Source of the DNA: Candidatus Sericytochromatia bacterium
Lineage (GTDB): Bacteria > Cyanobacteriota > Sericytochromatia > UBA7694
Assembly (NCBI GenBank): GCA_018780035.1
Contig: JADMKE010000016.1
Span: 1-64,000, forward strand
Reading direction: 5' to 3'
Length of the DNA stretch: 64,000 nucleotides
Position 1 is the first letter of the stretch, and each line of letters opens with the position of its first letter. Positions 33,357 to 42,677 of the stretch are shown one piece after another. The notes under the pieces were generated by a model. The model saw only the letters and a program-made list of their open reading frames with translations. It was not told where the DNA came from and did no database searches. Position numbers and translations under genes: made by a program.

Positions 33357-34628
33357 ATGAAAATTAATCATCATTTAAAATTGGGCGTTTCACTCCTTGC
33401 TTTACAGGCCTGCCAATGGGGAGGCGTCACCCCCTCCCCGCTGCCCAGTGGGGAAAAAGTGCCGGTGGAAATTGCCGCCAAGCAAGGTCAAACCTATCTC
33501 TGTGAACCTTATCAAGAGCCCCAGCAACCGGCTTTACACTTTCCCAGTGATTTGGCTGTGAGCCAGGATGGGAAAACTGTGTATGCCCTAAATGGAGAGT
33601 GTTTGGGGCAGACTTTGGAGCGGAACAAAACCCTCGGCATGAATGCCACCACAGGCTGTGCCCAAGAGTCTAAAACCAGACGCGATCTCCTCGAAAACAA
33701 TGGGGTTTTTCTGCTGCAACGACGCTTTATTTACAAAATTCAGCAGAATCAAAAACCTGAGATCTTAAAAATTCAGGGCAACCCCCCCCTCAATTGTGTT
33801 TTGGGAACAGATCTTGAAATAGATACGCAAGACCGCCTGTATGCCGTGGATGAAGTCAACCAAGGTATCTATCGCTTAACAGACAAGCTAGAACAAATCA
33901 AACAAGTAGATGAAGCAACCACTTTTGCCGTTGATTGGCCGAACAGAGACCAACACAAACAGTATTTTGAGGCCCCTTTTGCGCTTTCAATTTCGGGGAA
34001 TTCACTTTATTTTAGTTTGTATGCACATGGGACAGAAGCCAGAGAGTCTCAAATCCGGCAATTGGAATTAGATTCCGCTAAAGAAACAACCATTTATCTC
34101 AGCTTTGGATATGACATGCCAAAAACCAATAATTTAATGGTTTTTGCTTCAGAGCAAAACGTCTATAACGGTTTTTTTCCACTTTTGCATCTGAAACCTT
34201 ATCCGACAGATTGGATTTCCACATCAAACCAAGAGCGTATCAAACTTCTCTCAGGCCCTGTTTATGATCAGTTTATAAAACAAAAGATCGATGTCGATGG
34301 GATCTACAATGGGGCTCTTCTCTATCAAAACAATCAGTATATTTTCTATTTTTCAGACACCCACAAACACGTCATTTACAAATTGGTTGTAAACCCCTCC
34401 CATGAAATGCTCAGTTTTGAGGTGTTTGCAGGATCTGCTGAGCAAATGGGAGACAGCGATGGGCAAGCCGCCCAAGCCCGTTTTAAGCATCCAACCGCTG
34501 TGAGTTTAGACAAGTTTCATCATCTCTACGTCGCAGACACCGGCAACCATGCCATTCGCAAAATCACGCCTGATGGCCATGTCAGCACCTTTTACAAAGA
34601 ATCATTACCCTTGAGGATAACCCCATGA
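33357..34628 (+). CDS. Lipoprotein with NHL-like repeats
   Basis: About 423 residues from the ATG at 33357 (GGTGGAGA about nine bases upstream). Signal peptide ends LLALQAC, a lipobox. The mature part is rich in beta-propeller-type blades: DLAVSQDGKTVYALNGECLG, LYAVDEVNQGIYRL and the C-terminal classic NHL unit (FKHPTAVSLDKFHHLYVADT, then GNHAIRKITPDG). NHL propellers mediate binding. The stop overlaps the next gene's start (ATGA), coupling it to the second subtilase; the propeller may bind substrate or anchor that protease, which is inference. Confidence 0.87.
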   Translation: MKINHHLKLGVSLLALQACQWGGVTPSPLPSGEKVPVEIAAKQGQTYLCEPYQEPQQPALHFPSDLAVSQDGKTVYALNGECLGQTLERNKTLGMNATTGCAQESKTRRDLLENNGVFLLQRRFIYKIQQNQKPEILKIQGNPPLNCVLGTDLEIDTQDRLYAVDEVNQGIYRLTDKLEQIKQVDEATTFAVDWPNRDQHKQYFEAPFALSISGNSLYFSLYAHGTEARESQIRQLELDSAKETTIYLSFGYDMPKTNNLMVFASEQNVYNGFFPLLHLKPYPTDWISTSNQERIKLLSGPVYDQFIKQKIDVDGIYNGALLYQNNQYIFYFSDTHKHVIYKLVVNPSHEMLSFEVFAGSAEQMGDSDGQAAQARFKHPTAVSLDKFHHLYVADTGNHAIRKITPDGHVSTFYKESLPLRITP

Positions 34629-37600
34629 ATCAATCATTGCGCGTCTATTTAATTTGGTTTTTGGTCCTTGCAATAACTGCCTGCCAAATGAGTCCGCCAG
34701 GCACAGGGAGCCAAGCAACTTCAGCGGGGGGATTTCAAATTCTAGGCAGAGGAAAACCCGAACTCAAACCCCTTTTATCCTGCGTTTCGCAAAACCGGGA
34801 TGGCTCTTTGCTGGCCCATTTCAGTTATGAAAATACATTGGGAAAAACAATGACCCTTCCTGTCGGAGAGCAAAACAAATTTCTTGAAAATCCTGGTTGG
34901 GGAAACAACCATCAGAAACATGAGAAGGATGAAAGGGATGAAAAAGATCGGAGAAATGAGAAAGACCATCACTCTCAAAATGAAAAAAATCATGGCTTTT
35001 CAGTTCAATCAAAGAATCAAAATGAGCATCAAGCATCACATAATCCGAATTCTCAATCCCACTTTGAAAAAGAAAATAAAGAACATCGCTCAAATCGCAG
35101 AGATTATCAGGATCGTGGACAGATCACCGTTTTTCCTCCTGGAGCAGGCCCCGGTTGGCCGCAAAGTGCGTTTTCAGTGGCATTTACCCAAGAGCGCCTC
35201 ACTTGGCAACTGGGCAAACATTCAGTCACAGCCTATGCCAGAGACCTTTCTCAACGCTGCAAAGAAGAAAATTTAACCGTTGCAGAACACACAATACCCC
35301 GCAAGACATTGCTTCCAGCTCAAACAGTGACATTGACACAAACACAGCAGGTGTTCAATTTTTCTTTTCAAGCTGCAGAAACATCTGATCTGCGTCGTCG
35401 GATTGTGATCAATTTATTAAATGGCCCCAATTCAAGTATTCGTGTCAATAACTTAAATATTTTTATCAACAAACAGCCCCTGATTCAACAATTACCCAAT
35501 GCTTCTTTTTTAAAAGCAGAAATTCCGGATATGATTGCTGAAATATACAACGCTCAATTTGGCCAAAATAACATAGAACTGCAAATCAGTGGTCCTATCG
35601 GGGCCAAAGTTCAATTTAATATTGAAGGGTTCATGCGTGCTGCCCTCATCGAAAAAGCCGCTCATAGCGCAATTCCAGATAATGAATTAATTCGCAAAAC
35701 CCCGATTTACAAAGGCATTCTCACCATTAAATTCATGGAAGGCATGAAGGTGCGCCTAAAAGAATCAAACAAACAGTACGAACGGTTGTTTGATGAAACA
35801 GGGGTTAGCCTTCTCCCTCTCAATACAATTTTGGCATACCATCAGATCACAAATATAGCTCGCGCCCTACCTGGTTCTGTTGAAGAATTAAATGAAATGG
35901 AGCAACTCACAGAAGCACAAACAGGCCACGAAGCCCCCAATCAAAATCTCTTTTATGATTTGTATTTTGATCAAAATAAAGATGTCTGGGAAATGATTGA
36001 TCGCTTATCGAGCCTCCCATTTATCGAAGAGGCCTTCCCAGCCTTTATTTATAGCTATCCTCAGTCCAGTCCCACGCCACTGCCTTACTTTCAGCCAGAA
36101 GAAATGCTACCGGGAAAAGAACTATCTCTATCTGTTCCAAACTTAAAACCAACTCCCGTTCCCTATACAAAATGGCTGCACTGCACACGTATTCTTAATC
36201 AAAATGCTGGTTTACCTGCCGATTGTGCCAACCCACCCACTTCACCACAAGGGGCTTGGGATCGTACCCGAGGAGAGCCGGGTGTTAAAATTGCCATTCT
36301 TGAACACGGCTATAACCGCAATCACGAAGATTTAAGCAATATTCAGCAAATAGTTAATGTTGAAGTCCCGCCAGGGGATAGAGATTGGCAACATGCAACC
36401 CAAACCTTGGGAGTGGTGGGAGCAACACAAAACAATAGTTCAAAGCCCCCCATTGGTCAGGGAGCTGTTGGTGTGGCCCATAAAACTTCTGTTTTACATA
36501 TTCAAATGCATGCCAAAGGATTCAGTGCTCCCAGTAAATGTTTAGGGGCAAAAGGAGTAAATCCACCAGAGAGCGTATGTCAAGACAATGTAATAGACTC
36601 TCTGTTGCTGGCAAAACAGAGTGGCGTAAAAGTAATCATGGTAGAAGCCGCTGCCCAAGGCATCAATCCAGGTACATTGGAAACCTTGGCCCCCAAAGCG
36701 AGAGCCATCATTTCACAGAACCTTCTACTTGCAGGAATTTCAGTTATTTTGCCAGCTGGAAATCGGGCCTGTGAAGATATTTCCGACTCAACCGATTTTG
36801 ATTTATGTAAAAAAATATACAATTTTGGATCAACTGATCCTCTAAAAAAACCGGGCAAAGATATCAGGGTTGATTCAATAGCAGAAACTTATTATAGCTG
36901 GCCTCAATGTATTGAACCCAATTTATTAATGGATTATTTGCCGCCCACAGGCATCTTTGGTGTGATTATAGCAGCAACAAAACAGATGACTTATTTTAAT
37001 TGTCTGAATACAACAAAAGTAGTGAAAAATATTCGATTCAAATCTGAAAAACGGATGAGTGATACAGGTTCAATTATTGTAGGTGCCCTCAAAGTTGATG
37101 GGGGAGGTATGGTAGCACCAAATTCTTCTGGAAAGAGTATTTTACCTTATAATTATGGTAAATCGAACGCAGATGTCCACGGTACAGATATTTCAGCTCC
37201 TGGACACTTTATTCATACAACCATCTACCATGATTCCCAACCAGGTAATAACAGTGCTTATCATAACTCCTATGGAGGTACTTCTGCTGCTGCTTCTGTG
37301 ATTGCTGGCGTTGTTGCGCTGATGCTTTCCGTCAATCCTACGCTCACACCCCAAAATATCCGTAAAATTCTGCGTGAAACGCAGCAACCTTTGCCTTCGG
37401 GGGAAGATATTTCAGGCATGGTCAATGCCTATGAAGCTGTCAAAGCAGCGCAAAGCCTACCTGGTGGATTTAAAACAGCATCCCTCCGCTCTCCCCCTCC
37501 TGGAACCACCCCGGAAAGCGCAGGTGTAAATGCCCTTTACGATCCCCAAAACACCAACCCGATTTCGGCCCGCGCAGGCGACGTGATTGGTTTCTTTACG

Positions 37601-38629
37601 GACGCTGTCGGCACGAGCAATATTTCGATCGAAATTCAAGGCAAAAATGCGGTCATTTCTACGACTCAAGCGGATTTTTTCACCGTCACGGTGCCCGCAG
37701 ATCTTCTTGTCGGGCTGGCCCATTTCACCTTCAAAAGCGACGAAGGTGAATTTACAATTGAGAACCTGATCAATTACACCTCGCCGTATCCCGAAGTCGT
37801 CAAATGGAGCAAACCCACGATCTTTGCCAATGGCGGCGATATCGTGGATGGATATATCACCGTCAAAGACGCAAATGGGCAACCCGCTCCCGATGGCACC
37901 CCTTATTATGTTCAGCTCGTGCCCACACAATTGGGGCTCTATCCCGATCTGACGATGATTCACCCCGAAACCGGCCAACAATACGGCGGCAGATGGACCA
38001 CCGTGGAACAGGTCTTGCCGGTCAAAAATGGCAAAATTCACATCCAAGCTAAACTAAATGCCCCGATTGCGCCTTATGAATACACCTACGACTTCAACAA
38101 CAATCTGCCCAATGTATTCACCTGGCCCCATGCCAACGCACCCAGTTTTCAGGTGCAGGTCTGCAACCCTGCTTACGACTCTGGCAGGCCTGGCTATGGC
38201 TATTATTGCGGCCAGCAGCTCTTTCCTCAAGCAGGTAACACACTTGATGGTCGCTTATATGCCATTCATGCCTATTCTTTTGATCCGCAAATCCATCAGG
38301 TAACAGGAGGAAGCCCCAAACGCACGATTACGATTCGCAATATCAAAGACATTTTGGGCAATCCGGTGCCTGTGGGAACGGTTTTGCATTTTAATCAGAC
38401 CTATTATGGCAATGTCTCCAACCCCAACGGCAACGACATTTATTGGGGCGTAGCAGTGACAACCCCCGGAGAGGTAGAGGTTGACTACGAACCCTTTCAA
38501 CGCTTCTATTGTGGCTCTGTGGGATTAGAAGAGGTTATCTATATGACCTCAGTGCAAGGAGCTGCCAATAACTCTCTCTACTGGCTGGTCGGCAACCCGA
38601 TCTACTTCAGGTATGTCGCCTGTCAATAA
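34625..38629 (+). CDS. Second subtilisin-like lipoprotein, Asp replaced by Glu
   Basis: 1334 residues. Lipobox (ITAC) about 20 residues in. The N-terminal module (CVSQNRDGSLLAHFSY ... SAFSVAFTQERLTWQL) matches that of the first subtilase but is interrupted by a highly charged Lys/Glu/Asp/His/Asn stretch (about residues 97-165). The S8-like domain has Ser in YGGTSAAASVIAG (about 886) and His in WQHATQ (about 589), but the catalytic Asp position reads IAILEHGYNRNHEDL, Glu for Asp (about 558). The C-terminal third carries beta-sandwich domains. Base composition shifts from AT-rich to GC-rich near 37.5 kb. Proteolytic activity is uncertain. Confidence 0.88.
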   Translation: MNQSLRVYLIWFLVLAITACQMSPPGTGSQATSAGGFQILGRGKPELKPLLSCVSQNRDGSLLAHFSYENTLGKTMTLPVGEQNKFLENPGWGNNHQKHEKDERDEKDRRNEKDHHSQNEKNHGFSVQSKNQNEHQASHNPNSQSHFEKENKEHRSNRRDYQDRGQITVFPPGAGPGWPQSAFSVAFTQERLTWQLGKHSVTAYARDLSQRCKEENLTVAEHTIPRKTLLPAQTVTLTQTQQVFNFSFQAAETSDLRRRIVINLLNGPNSSIRVNNLNIFINKQPLIQQLPNASFLKAEIPDMIAEIYNAQFGQNNIELQISGPIGAKVQFNIEGFMRAALIEKAAHSAIPDNELIRKTPIYKGILTIKFMEGMKVRLKESNKQYERLFDETGVSLLPLNTILAYHQITNIARALPGSVEELNEMEQLTEAQTGHEAPNQNLFYDLYFDQNKDVWEMIDRLSSLPFIEEAFPAFIYSYPQSSPTPLPYFQPEEMLPGKELSLSVPNLKPTPVPYTKWLHCTRILNQNAGLPADCANPPTSPQGAWDRTRGEPGVKIAILEHGYNRNHEDLSNIQQIVNVEVPPGDRDWQHATQTLGVVGATQNNSSKPPIGQGAVGVAHKTSVLHIQMHAKGFSAPSKCLGAKGVNPPESVCQDNVIDSLLLAKQSGVKVIMVEAAAQGINPGTLETLAPKARAIISQNLLLAGISVILPAGNRACEDISDSTDFDLCKKIYNFGSTDPLKKPGKDIRVDSIAETYYSWPQCIEPNLLMDYLPPTGIFGVIIAATKQMTYFNCLNTTKVVKNIRFKSEKRMSDTGSIIVGALKVDGGGMVAPNSSGKSILPYNYGKSNADVHGTDISAPGHFIHTTIYHDSQPGNNSAYHNSYGGTSAAASVIAGVVALMLSVNPTLTPQNIRKILRETQQPLPSGEDISGMVNAYEAVKAAQSLPGGFKTASLRSPPPGTTPESAGVNALYDPQNTNPISARAGDVIGFFTDAVGTSNISIEIQGKNAVISTTQADFFTVTVPADLLVGLAHFTFKSDEGEFTIENLINYTSPYPEVVKWSKPTIFANGGDIVDGYITVKDANGQPAPDGTPYYVQLVPTQLGLYPDLTMIHPETGQQYGGRWTTVEQVLPVKNGKIHIQAKLNAPIAPYEYTYDFNNNLPNVFTWPHANAPSFQVQVCNPAYDSGRPGYGYYCGQQLFPQAGNTLDGRLYAIHAYSFDPQIHQVTGGSPKRTITIRNIKDILGNPVPVGTVLHFNQTYYGNVSNPNGNDIYWGVAVTTPGEVEVDYEPFQRFYCGSVGLEEVIYMTSVQGAANNSLYWLVGNPIYFRYVACQ

Positions 38630-38638
38630 AAAGAGAGG

Positions 38639-39262
38639 CTAACCCCGCTCCAGCTCCCCCGCCAGATTCACCCTGGCAGCGGCCTCCCAGCGCGCATGGC
38701 CCACCTCGCTCATAAACAGGCGGGGGCGGGCCAGCCAGCCGCGCACAAAGCGCAGCCGCGCCTGCGTGTAGAGAAAGCCCGGCACAAAGTGGTACTCGCG
38801 CCGAATCTGGGCGAGATAAGCGGCGTAAACCTCGGGCTCAGCACCCAGAATCGAGAGGTCGAGATCGAGAAAGAGCAGGGCATCACCATCAGCGGGGTCG
38901 GCTTTGTGGCCAGCAGTGACCAAAACCAAGTCCGCCACACGCGCTTGCAAGGCCGCAGAAGCGCCCATTTGACCCAATTGGCGTTTGGCCAGCCGGGCGC
39001 TGTAAAGCTCGTTTTTGCCCTTGCGGGGGTTGTAGATCGCGTCGTGGAACCAGATCGCCAGCCCCACGCTGAGCGGGTCTTGGAATTCAGTCTGGTATTC
39101 TTGCCACAACTCAAGCAGGGCCTGGATATGGCTCAGACCGTGATAGGCCCGCTGGGGCTCTTGGTAGCGCGTTTGCAGCTCATGGTAAATCCGGCCACGC
39201 AATGCCGGATCTGCACAAAAGGAGGCAGTCAAAGACTCCCAATTTTGTTTTAAATCATGCAC
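38639..39262 (-). CDS. HD-superfamily metal-dependent phosphohydrolase
   Basis: 207 residues matching the COG4339 HD family: HELQTRYQEPQRAYHGLSH, LAIWFHDAIYNPRKGKNE (HD pair), VLVTAGHKADPADGDALLFL (a second His) and LDLDLSILGAEPEVY with a terminal Asp. HD proteins cleave phosphoesters using metal bound by these His and Asp residues; the substrate of this subfamily is unknown. It begins 12 bases after malQ on the same strand, so the two likely form an operon. Confidence 0.85.
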   Translation of the reverse strand: MHDLKQNWESLTASFCADPALRGRIYHELQTRYQEPQRAYHGLSHIQALLELWQEYQTEFQDPLSVGLAIWFHDAIYNPRKGKNELYSARLAKRQLGQMGASAALQARVADLVLVTAGHKADPADGDALLFLDLDLSILGAEPEVYAAYLAQIRREYHFVPGFLYTQARLRFVRGWLARPRLFMSEVGHARWEAAARVNLAGELERG

Positions 39263-39274
39263 AGCGCAGTGCTA

Positions 39275-40777
39275 CTAACGGTTGTAAATCTCGGTCCAAT
39301 GGCCCAGGGTATGGGCAATTTCTTGGGAGAGATCTTCAGCCCGCAGACGCCAGCTCCAATTGCCTTCGGCTTTGCCGGGCGTGTTCATGCGCCCAGTGGG
39401 ATCGTCGAGGCCGAGAATATCCTGCATCGGGATCAGCACCGTATTGGCGACCGAGGACATCGCCAGGCGAATCAGCTGCCAATGGATAAAATTGGCGTCG
39501 TTGCTGCCCTGGTAATCGAGGATGAATTTTTTGACCGCCGCAGGCCGATCGTCAAACCAGCTCAAACTGGTCTGGTTGTCGTGGGTGCCGGTATACACCA
39601 CACTGTTGGCGATGTGGTTGTGGGGCAAAAAGGCGTTGGCAGAGGTATCGTCAAAGGCAAATTGCAGCACCTTCATGCCCGGAAAGCCAAAACTGTCACG
39701 CAGGTCTTCGACCGGCGGGGTGATCACCCCCAGATCTTCGGCAATAAAGGGCAGGTGGCCCAAAGATTTTTGAATCGCTTTAAAAAAGGCCTTGTCGGGC
39801 CCTTTGACCCATTTGCCATTGATCGCGGTTTTTTCGCCAGCGGGAATCTCCCAATAGGCCTCAAAGCCCCGGAAATGGTCCAGGCGCACGATGTCGACCA
39901 AATTCAACATCACGCGGAAGCGCTCAGCCCACCAGGCATAATTGTCTTTGGCCATGACTTCCCAATTGTAGAGTGGGTTGCCCCAGAGCTGGCCCGTTTC
40001 TGAGAAATAATCCGGGGGCACACCGGCCACAACCGTGGGCTTGCCATGGGCATCGAGGTGAAAGAGTTTTTGGTGGGCCCAGACGTCGGCGCTGTCGTGG
40101 GCGACAAAGATCGGCATGTCGCCAATGATCTGCACGCCGTTGAGATGGGCATAGCTGCGCAATTCATCCCATTGTTGGTGGAAGAGGAATTGCAAATACT
40201 GGTGATAGAGCATCGGGCCAGCCAGGGCCTGTTCGTATTCGCGCAGGGTTTGGGCATCGCGGCAGACCAGACCTTCGTCCCAGGTATCCCAGGGCTCGCC
40301 AGCGTATTGTTGTTTGAGCGCGGCAAACAGGGCATAATTGCGCAGCCAATTGCGGTTTTGCTGGCATTTGCAAAAATTCTCAAAGCGCTTGCGGTCGGAG
40401 AGACTGGCATGGGCCTGAAAATACACAAATGAATCTTCAAAAATCGCGCCTTTGGCAGCGGCCACCGCTTCAAATTCAACTTTGTCGGCGCTGAGTTGGG
40501 GGTAAGCGGCCAAAGCGGGGCTGTCTGGAGAGAGATAGCCCTTTTCGACCAACTTTTCGGGGCTGATCATCAGAGGGTTGCCGGCAAACGCCGAGAGGCA
40601 GGCATAAGGGGAGTCGCCATAACCCGTGGGGCCCAGGGGCATGACCTGCCAGAGTTTTTGGCCGGTTTGGGCCAAGAAATTGACAAAGTCGTAGGCAATT
40701 TCACCGAGATCACCCACGCCAAAGGGGCCGGGCAAAGAGGTGGGATGCAATAAAATACCGCTTGCGCGTGGGTACAT
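39275..40777 (-). CDS. malQ: 4-alpha-glucanotransferase
   Basis: 500 residues, typical GH77 length. Contains the family start RASGILLHPTSLPGPFGVGD, the Asp nucleophile region DIVRLDHFRGFEAYWEIPAG, the acid/base FIAEDLGVITPPV and GTHDNQTSLSWF. The enzyme transfers maltosyl units between alpha-1,4-glucans and releases glucose, in maltodextrin or glycogen turnover, in the cytoplasm. Other glycogen genes are absent from the window. It is followed closely by the HD hydrolase. Confidence 0.96.
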   Translation of the reverse strand: MYPRASGILLHPTSLPGPFGVGDLGEIAYDFVNFLAQTGQKLWQVMPLGPTGYGDSPYACLSAFAGNPLMISPEKLVEKGYLSPDSPALAAYPQLSADKVEFEAVAAAKGAIFEDSFVYFQAHASLSDRKRFENFCKCQQNRNWLRNYALFAALKQQYAGEPWDTWDEGLVCRDAQTLREYEQALAGPMLYHQYLQFLFHQQWDELRSYAHLNGVQIIGDMPIFVAHDSADVWAHQKLFHLDAHGKPTVVAGVPPDYFSETGQLWGNPLYNWEVMAKDNYAWWAERFRVMLNLVDIVRLDHFRGFEAYWEIPAGEKTAINGKWVKGPDKAFFKAIQKSLGHLPFIAEDLGVITPPVEDLRDSFGFPGMKVLQFAFDDTSANAFLPHNHIANSVVYTGTHDNQTSLSWFDDRPAAVKKFILDYQGSNDANFIHWQLIRLAMSSVANTVLIPMQDILGLDDPTGRMNTPGKAEGNWSWRLRAEDLSQEIAHTLGHWTEIYNR

Positions 40778-40805
40778 AATCTGTGTCCTTGTCTGTGTTA
40801 AAGGC

Positions 40806-41345
40806 TTAAACGCCCATTTTGCGGGCGGTGGTTTCCATATTGCGGGCCAAATTGCGGCGGCCGGTTTGAACCATGCTCAGGGCCTGAGTCACTTTGTCTT
40901 CAAGTGAAGCCAAGACCTCTTCGCTGTATTTGTCTGCTTCAAAGCGCTGTTGGCGGCACTCGGCTTCAGCGCTTTTGCGGGTTTCGTCAGCCATTTTGAC
41001 GGCCTGGCGCACCAATTCGTGTTCTTGCAAATACTGGCGGGATTTTTCTTTGGTCAGCTCCAGCAGCTTTTGGCTCTTGGCCTGGGCCTCGGCAAAAATC
41101 GCATCTTTTTGAGCCAGAATTTGCTGGGCCTGCACCATTTCTTGGGGCAGCATTTCGCGAATGCGATCGATCAGTTCAAAAATATCCTCTTCATCCACCA
41201 CCACGCGCGAGGTAAACGGCACTTTGACGCTGTTCATGATCACTTCTTCGATTTTTTGCACCAGGGCCAAGGTGGTTTCGGGAGAGGCGGAAGGCTGGGC
41301 TTGAACAACGGCTTGGGGAGAAACGAGTTCATTTTGATTTATCAT
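40806..41345 (-). CDS. Coiled-coil protein next to coaD
   Basis: 179 residues, cytoplasmic. Residues about 45-70 (VPFTSRVVVDEEDIFELIDR) precede a long alpha-helical coiled coil (QEMVQAQQILAQKDAIFAEA ... RRNLARN). Similar coiled-coil proteins, sometimes labelled V-ATPase subunit E-like, sit beside coaD in other bacteria, and coaD follows here after 22 bases. It may be a cell-envelope or scaffolding protein; no function is assigned. Confidence 0.75.
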   Translation of the reverse strand: MINQNELVSPQAVVQAQPSASPETTLALVQKIEEVIMNSVKVPFTSRVVVDEEDIFELIDRIREMLPQEMVQAQQILAQKDAIFAEAQAKSQKLLELTKEKSRQYLQEHELVRQAVKMADETRKSAEAECRQQRFEADKYSEEVLASLEDKVTQALSMVQTGRRNLARNMETTARKMGV

Positions 41346-41367
41346 ATTTTTAACTTACGCTTAATAT

Positions 41368-41853
41368 TTACTTGCTACTATTATATTTTCTTCTCAGGCA
41401 TTCTTCAACCTGAGTCGGAACAAAATCTGAAATTTTTCCGCCGAAGGAAGCGATTTCACGGATCAGACTGGAGTTGAGGAACATGTATTCTGCTTTGGGC
41501 ATCAAAAAAACCGTGTCCACTTCGCCATTCAGGTGTTTGTTCATCAGGGCCATTTTGAGTTCAATTTCAAAATCCGAAACCGCACGCAGACCGCGGATAA
41601 TCACCTGTCCACCGACCTGGCGGGCATAATCGACAATCAGGCCATCACAGCCATCAATCTGCAAATTGGGGAGATGGCCTGTGCTCTGCTGGATCAATTC
41701 CATGCGTTCGGCCACAGAAAAGGTCGATTTTTTGGCTATATTGGTTGAGACCGCCACAATCACCTCGTCAAAGAGGTGACAGGCCCGCTCCATAATATCC
41801 AAATGTCCATTGGTGACCGGGTCAAAACTGCCCGGATAAATTGCGCGCGTCAA
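41368..41853 (-). CDS. coaD: Phosphopantetheine adenylyltransferase
   Basis: 161 residues, the normal length. Nucleotidyltransferase motif YPGSFDPVTNGHLDIMERA (T-x-G-H), substrate loop RGLRAVSDFEIELKMALMN, and C-terminal NSSLIREIASFGGKISDFVP. It adenylates 4'-phosphopantetheine to dephospho-CoA, the penultimate CoA step. First gene of a short minus-strand unit with the coiled-coil gene. Confidence 0.97.
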   Translation of the reverse strand: MTRAIYPGSFDPVTNGHLDIMERACHLFDEVIVAVSTNIAKKSTFSVAERMELIQQSTGHLPNLQIDGCDGLIVDYARQVGGQVIIRGLRAVSDFEIELKMALMNKHLNGEVDTVFLMPKAEYMFLNSSLIREIASFGGKISDFVPTQVEECLRRKYNSSK

Positions 41854-42017
41854 AAAAGGCTCCTTGTGATTCCATCTGCTCCTTCAATTGTAGCAAATGC
41901 CCGATCAGGTGTAAGCCCCGCAAGATGGTGATTTCGTGCAGATTTCAGATATTTTTCTCAAAGCCGCCCGTGATCCGGCTTTGAGAGCTTCGTCACAATT
42001 GGCTATACTTGCAATAT

Positions 42018-42605
42018 ATGCGATATACCACCCTGGCCCACGAATCCAGCCACGAAATTTCGATCTTAAACAGCCGCTTTATTGCCTCTGGGCGCGAGGT
42101 TGTGTCTGTCGACGAAGCGGAGGCCTTTCTCAAGCAAATCCGCTCCCAATGGCCCGATGCCAGCCACCACTGTTATGCCTTTCGCGTGGCGGGCCCACCT
42201 GTGGTCGACCGCTTTTCCGACGATGGCGAACCCTCGGGAACAGCCGGCAAACCGATTCTAACCGTGCTCGAACACAAGGTCTACAACGCCATTGTGGTCG
42301 TCACCCGCTATTTTGGCGGCACCAAATTGGGCACAGGCGGACTGGTCAAAGCTTATACCCAAGCCACCCAGGCCCTGCTCGAAACAGCGGGGCTGATCGA
42401 AAAAGAGCCCTGTCAAAGCCTGGTTTTGCATTACCCTTACCACCTCAGTGGCAACGTGGCTTACCAATTGGCCCAAATGGGGATCACGGCCAGCTTGGAC
42501 TATGCCGAAGCCATTACCTGCCAGATAGATGTGCCGATCAGCCTGCTAGAACCGCTGCGGGAGCGGCTTTCTCACCCCGAATTAAAATGGCAGAACCCAG
42601 CTTAA
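42018..42605 (+). CDS. YigZ/IMPACT-family protein
   Basis: About 195 residues from the ATG at 42018; an in-frame TTG lies three codons upstream. Family signature: SRFIASGREVVSVDEAEAFL, HHCYAFRV, FSDDGEPSGTAGKPIL and VVVTRYFGGTKLGTGGLVKA. The C-terminal alpha/beta domain resembles EF-G domain IV. Members are widespread and of uncertain role, linked to translation or ribosome response. Cytoplasmic, 72 bases before the first of the two kinase genes. Confidence 0.92.
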   Translation: MRYTTLAHESSHEISILNSRFIASGREVVSVDEAEAFLKQIRSQWPDASHHCYAFRVAGPPVVDRFSDDGEPSGTAGKPILTVLEHKVYNAIVVVTRYFGGTKLGTGGLVKAYTQATQALLETAGLIEKEPCQSLVLHYPYHLSGNVAYQLAQMGITASLDYAEAITCQIDVPISLLEPLRERLSHPELKWQNPA

Positions 42606-42677
42606 AGACGCAGAGTTTCTCCCGCTTGTCTGGCTGGGGTACAATTTGAGAGAGACTACACAACAAGCCCGAGCAAA

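Noticed and set aside
38696..39253. Plus-strand frame opposite the HD hydrolase
   Set aside because: The minus strand encodes a clear HD family protein; the plus frame shows no family motifs.
42009..42020. TTG at 42009 as start of the YigZ-type protein
   Set aside because: The ATG at 42018 gives the usual N-terminus and adds no odd residues; the TTG has no ribosome site.
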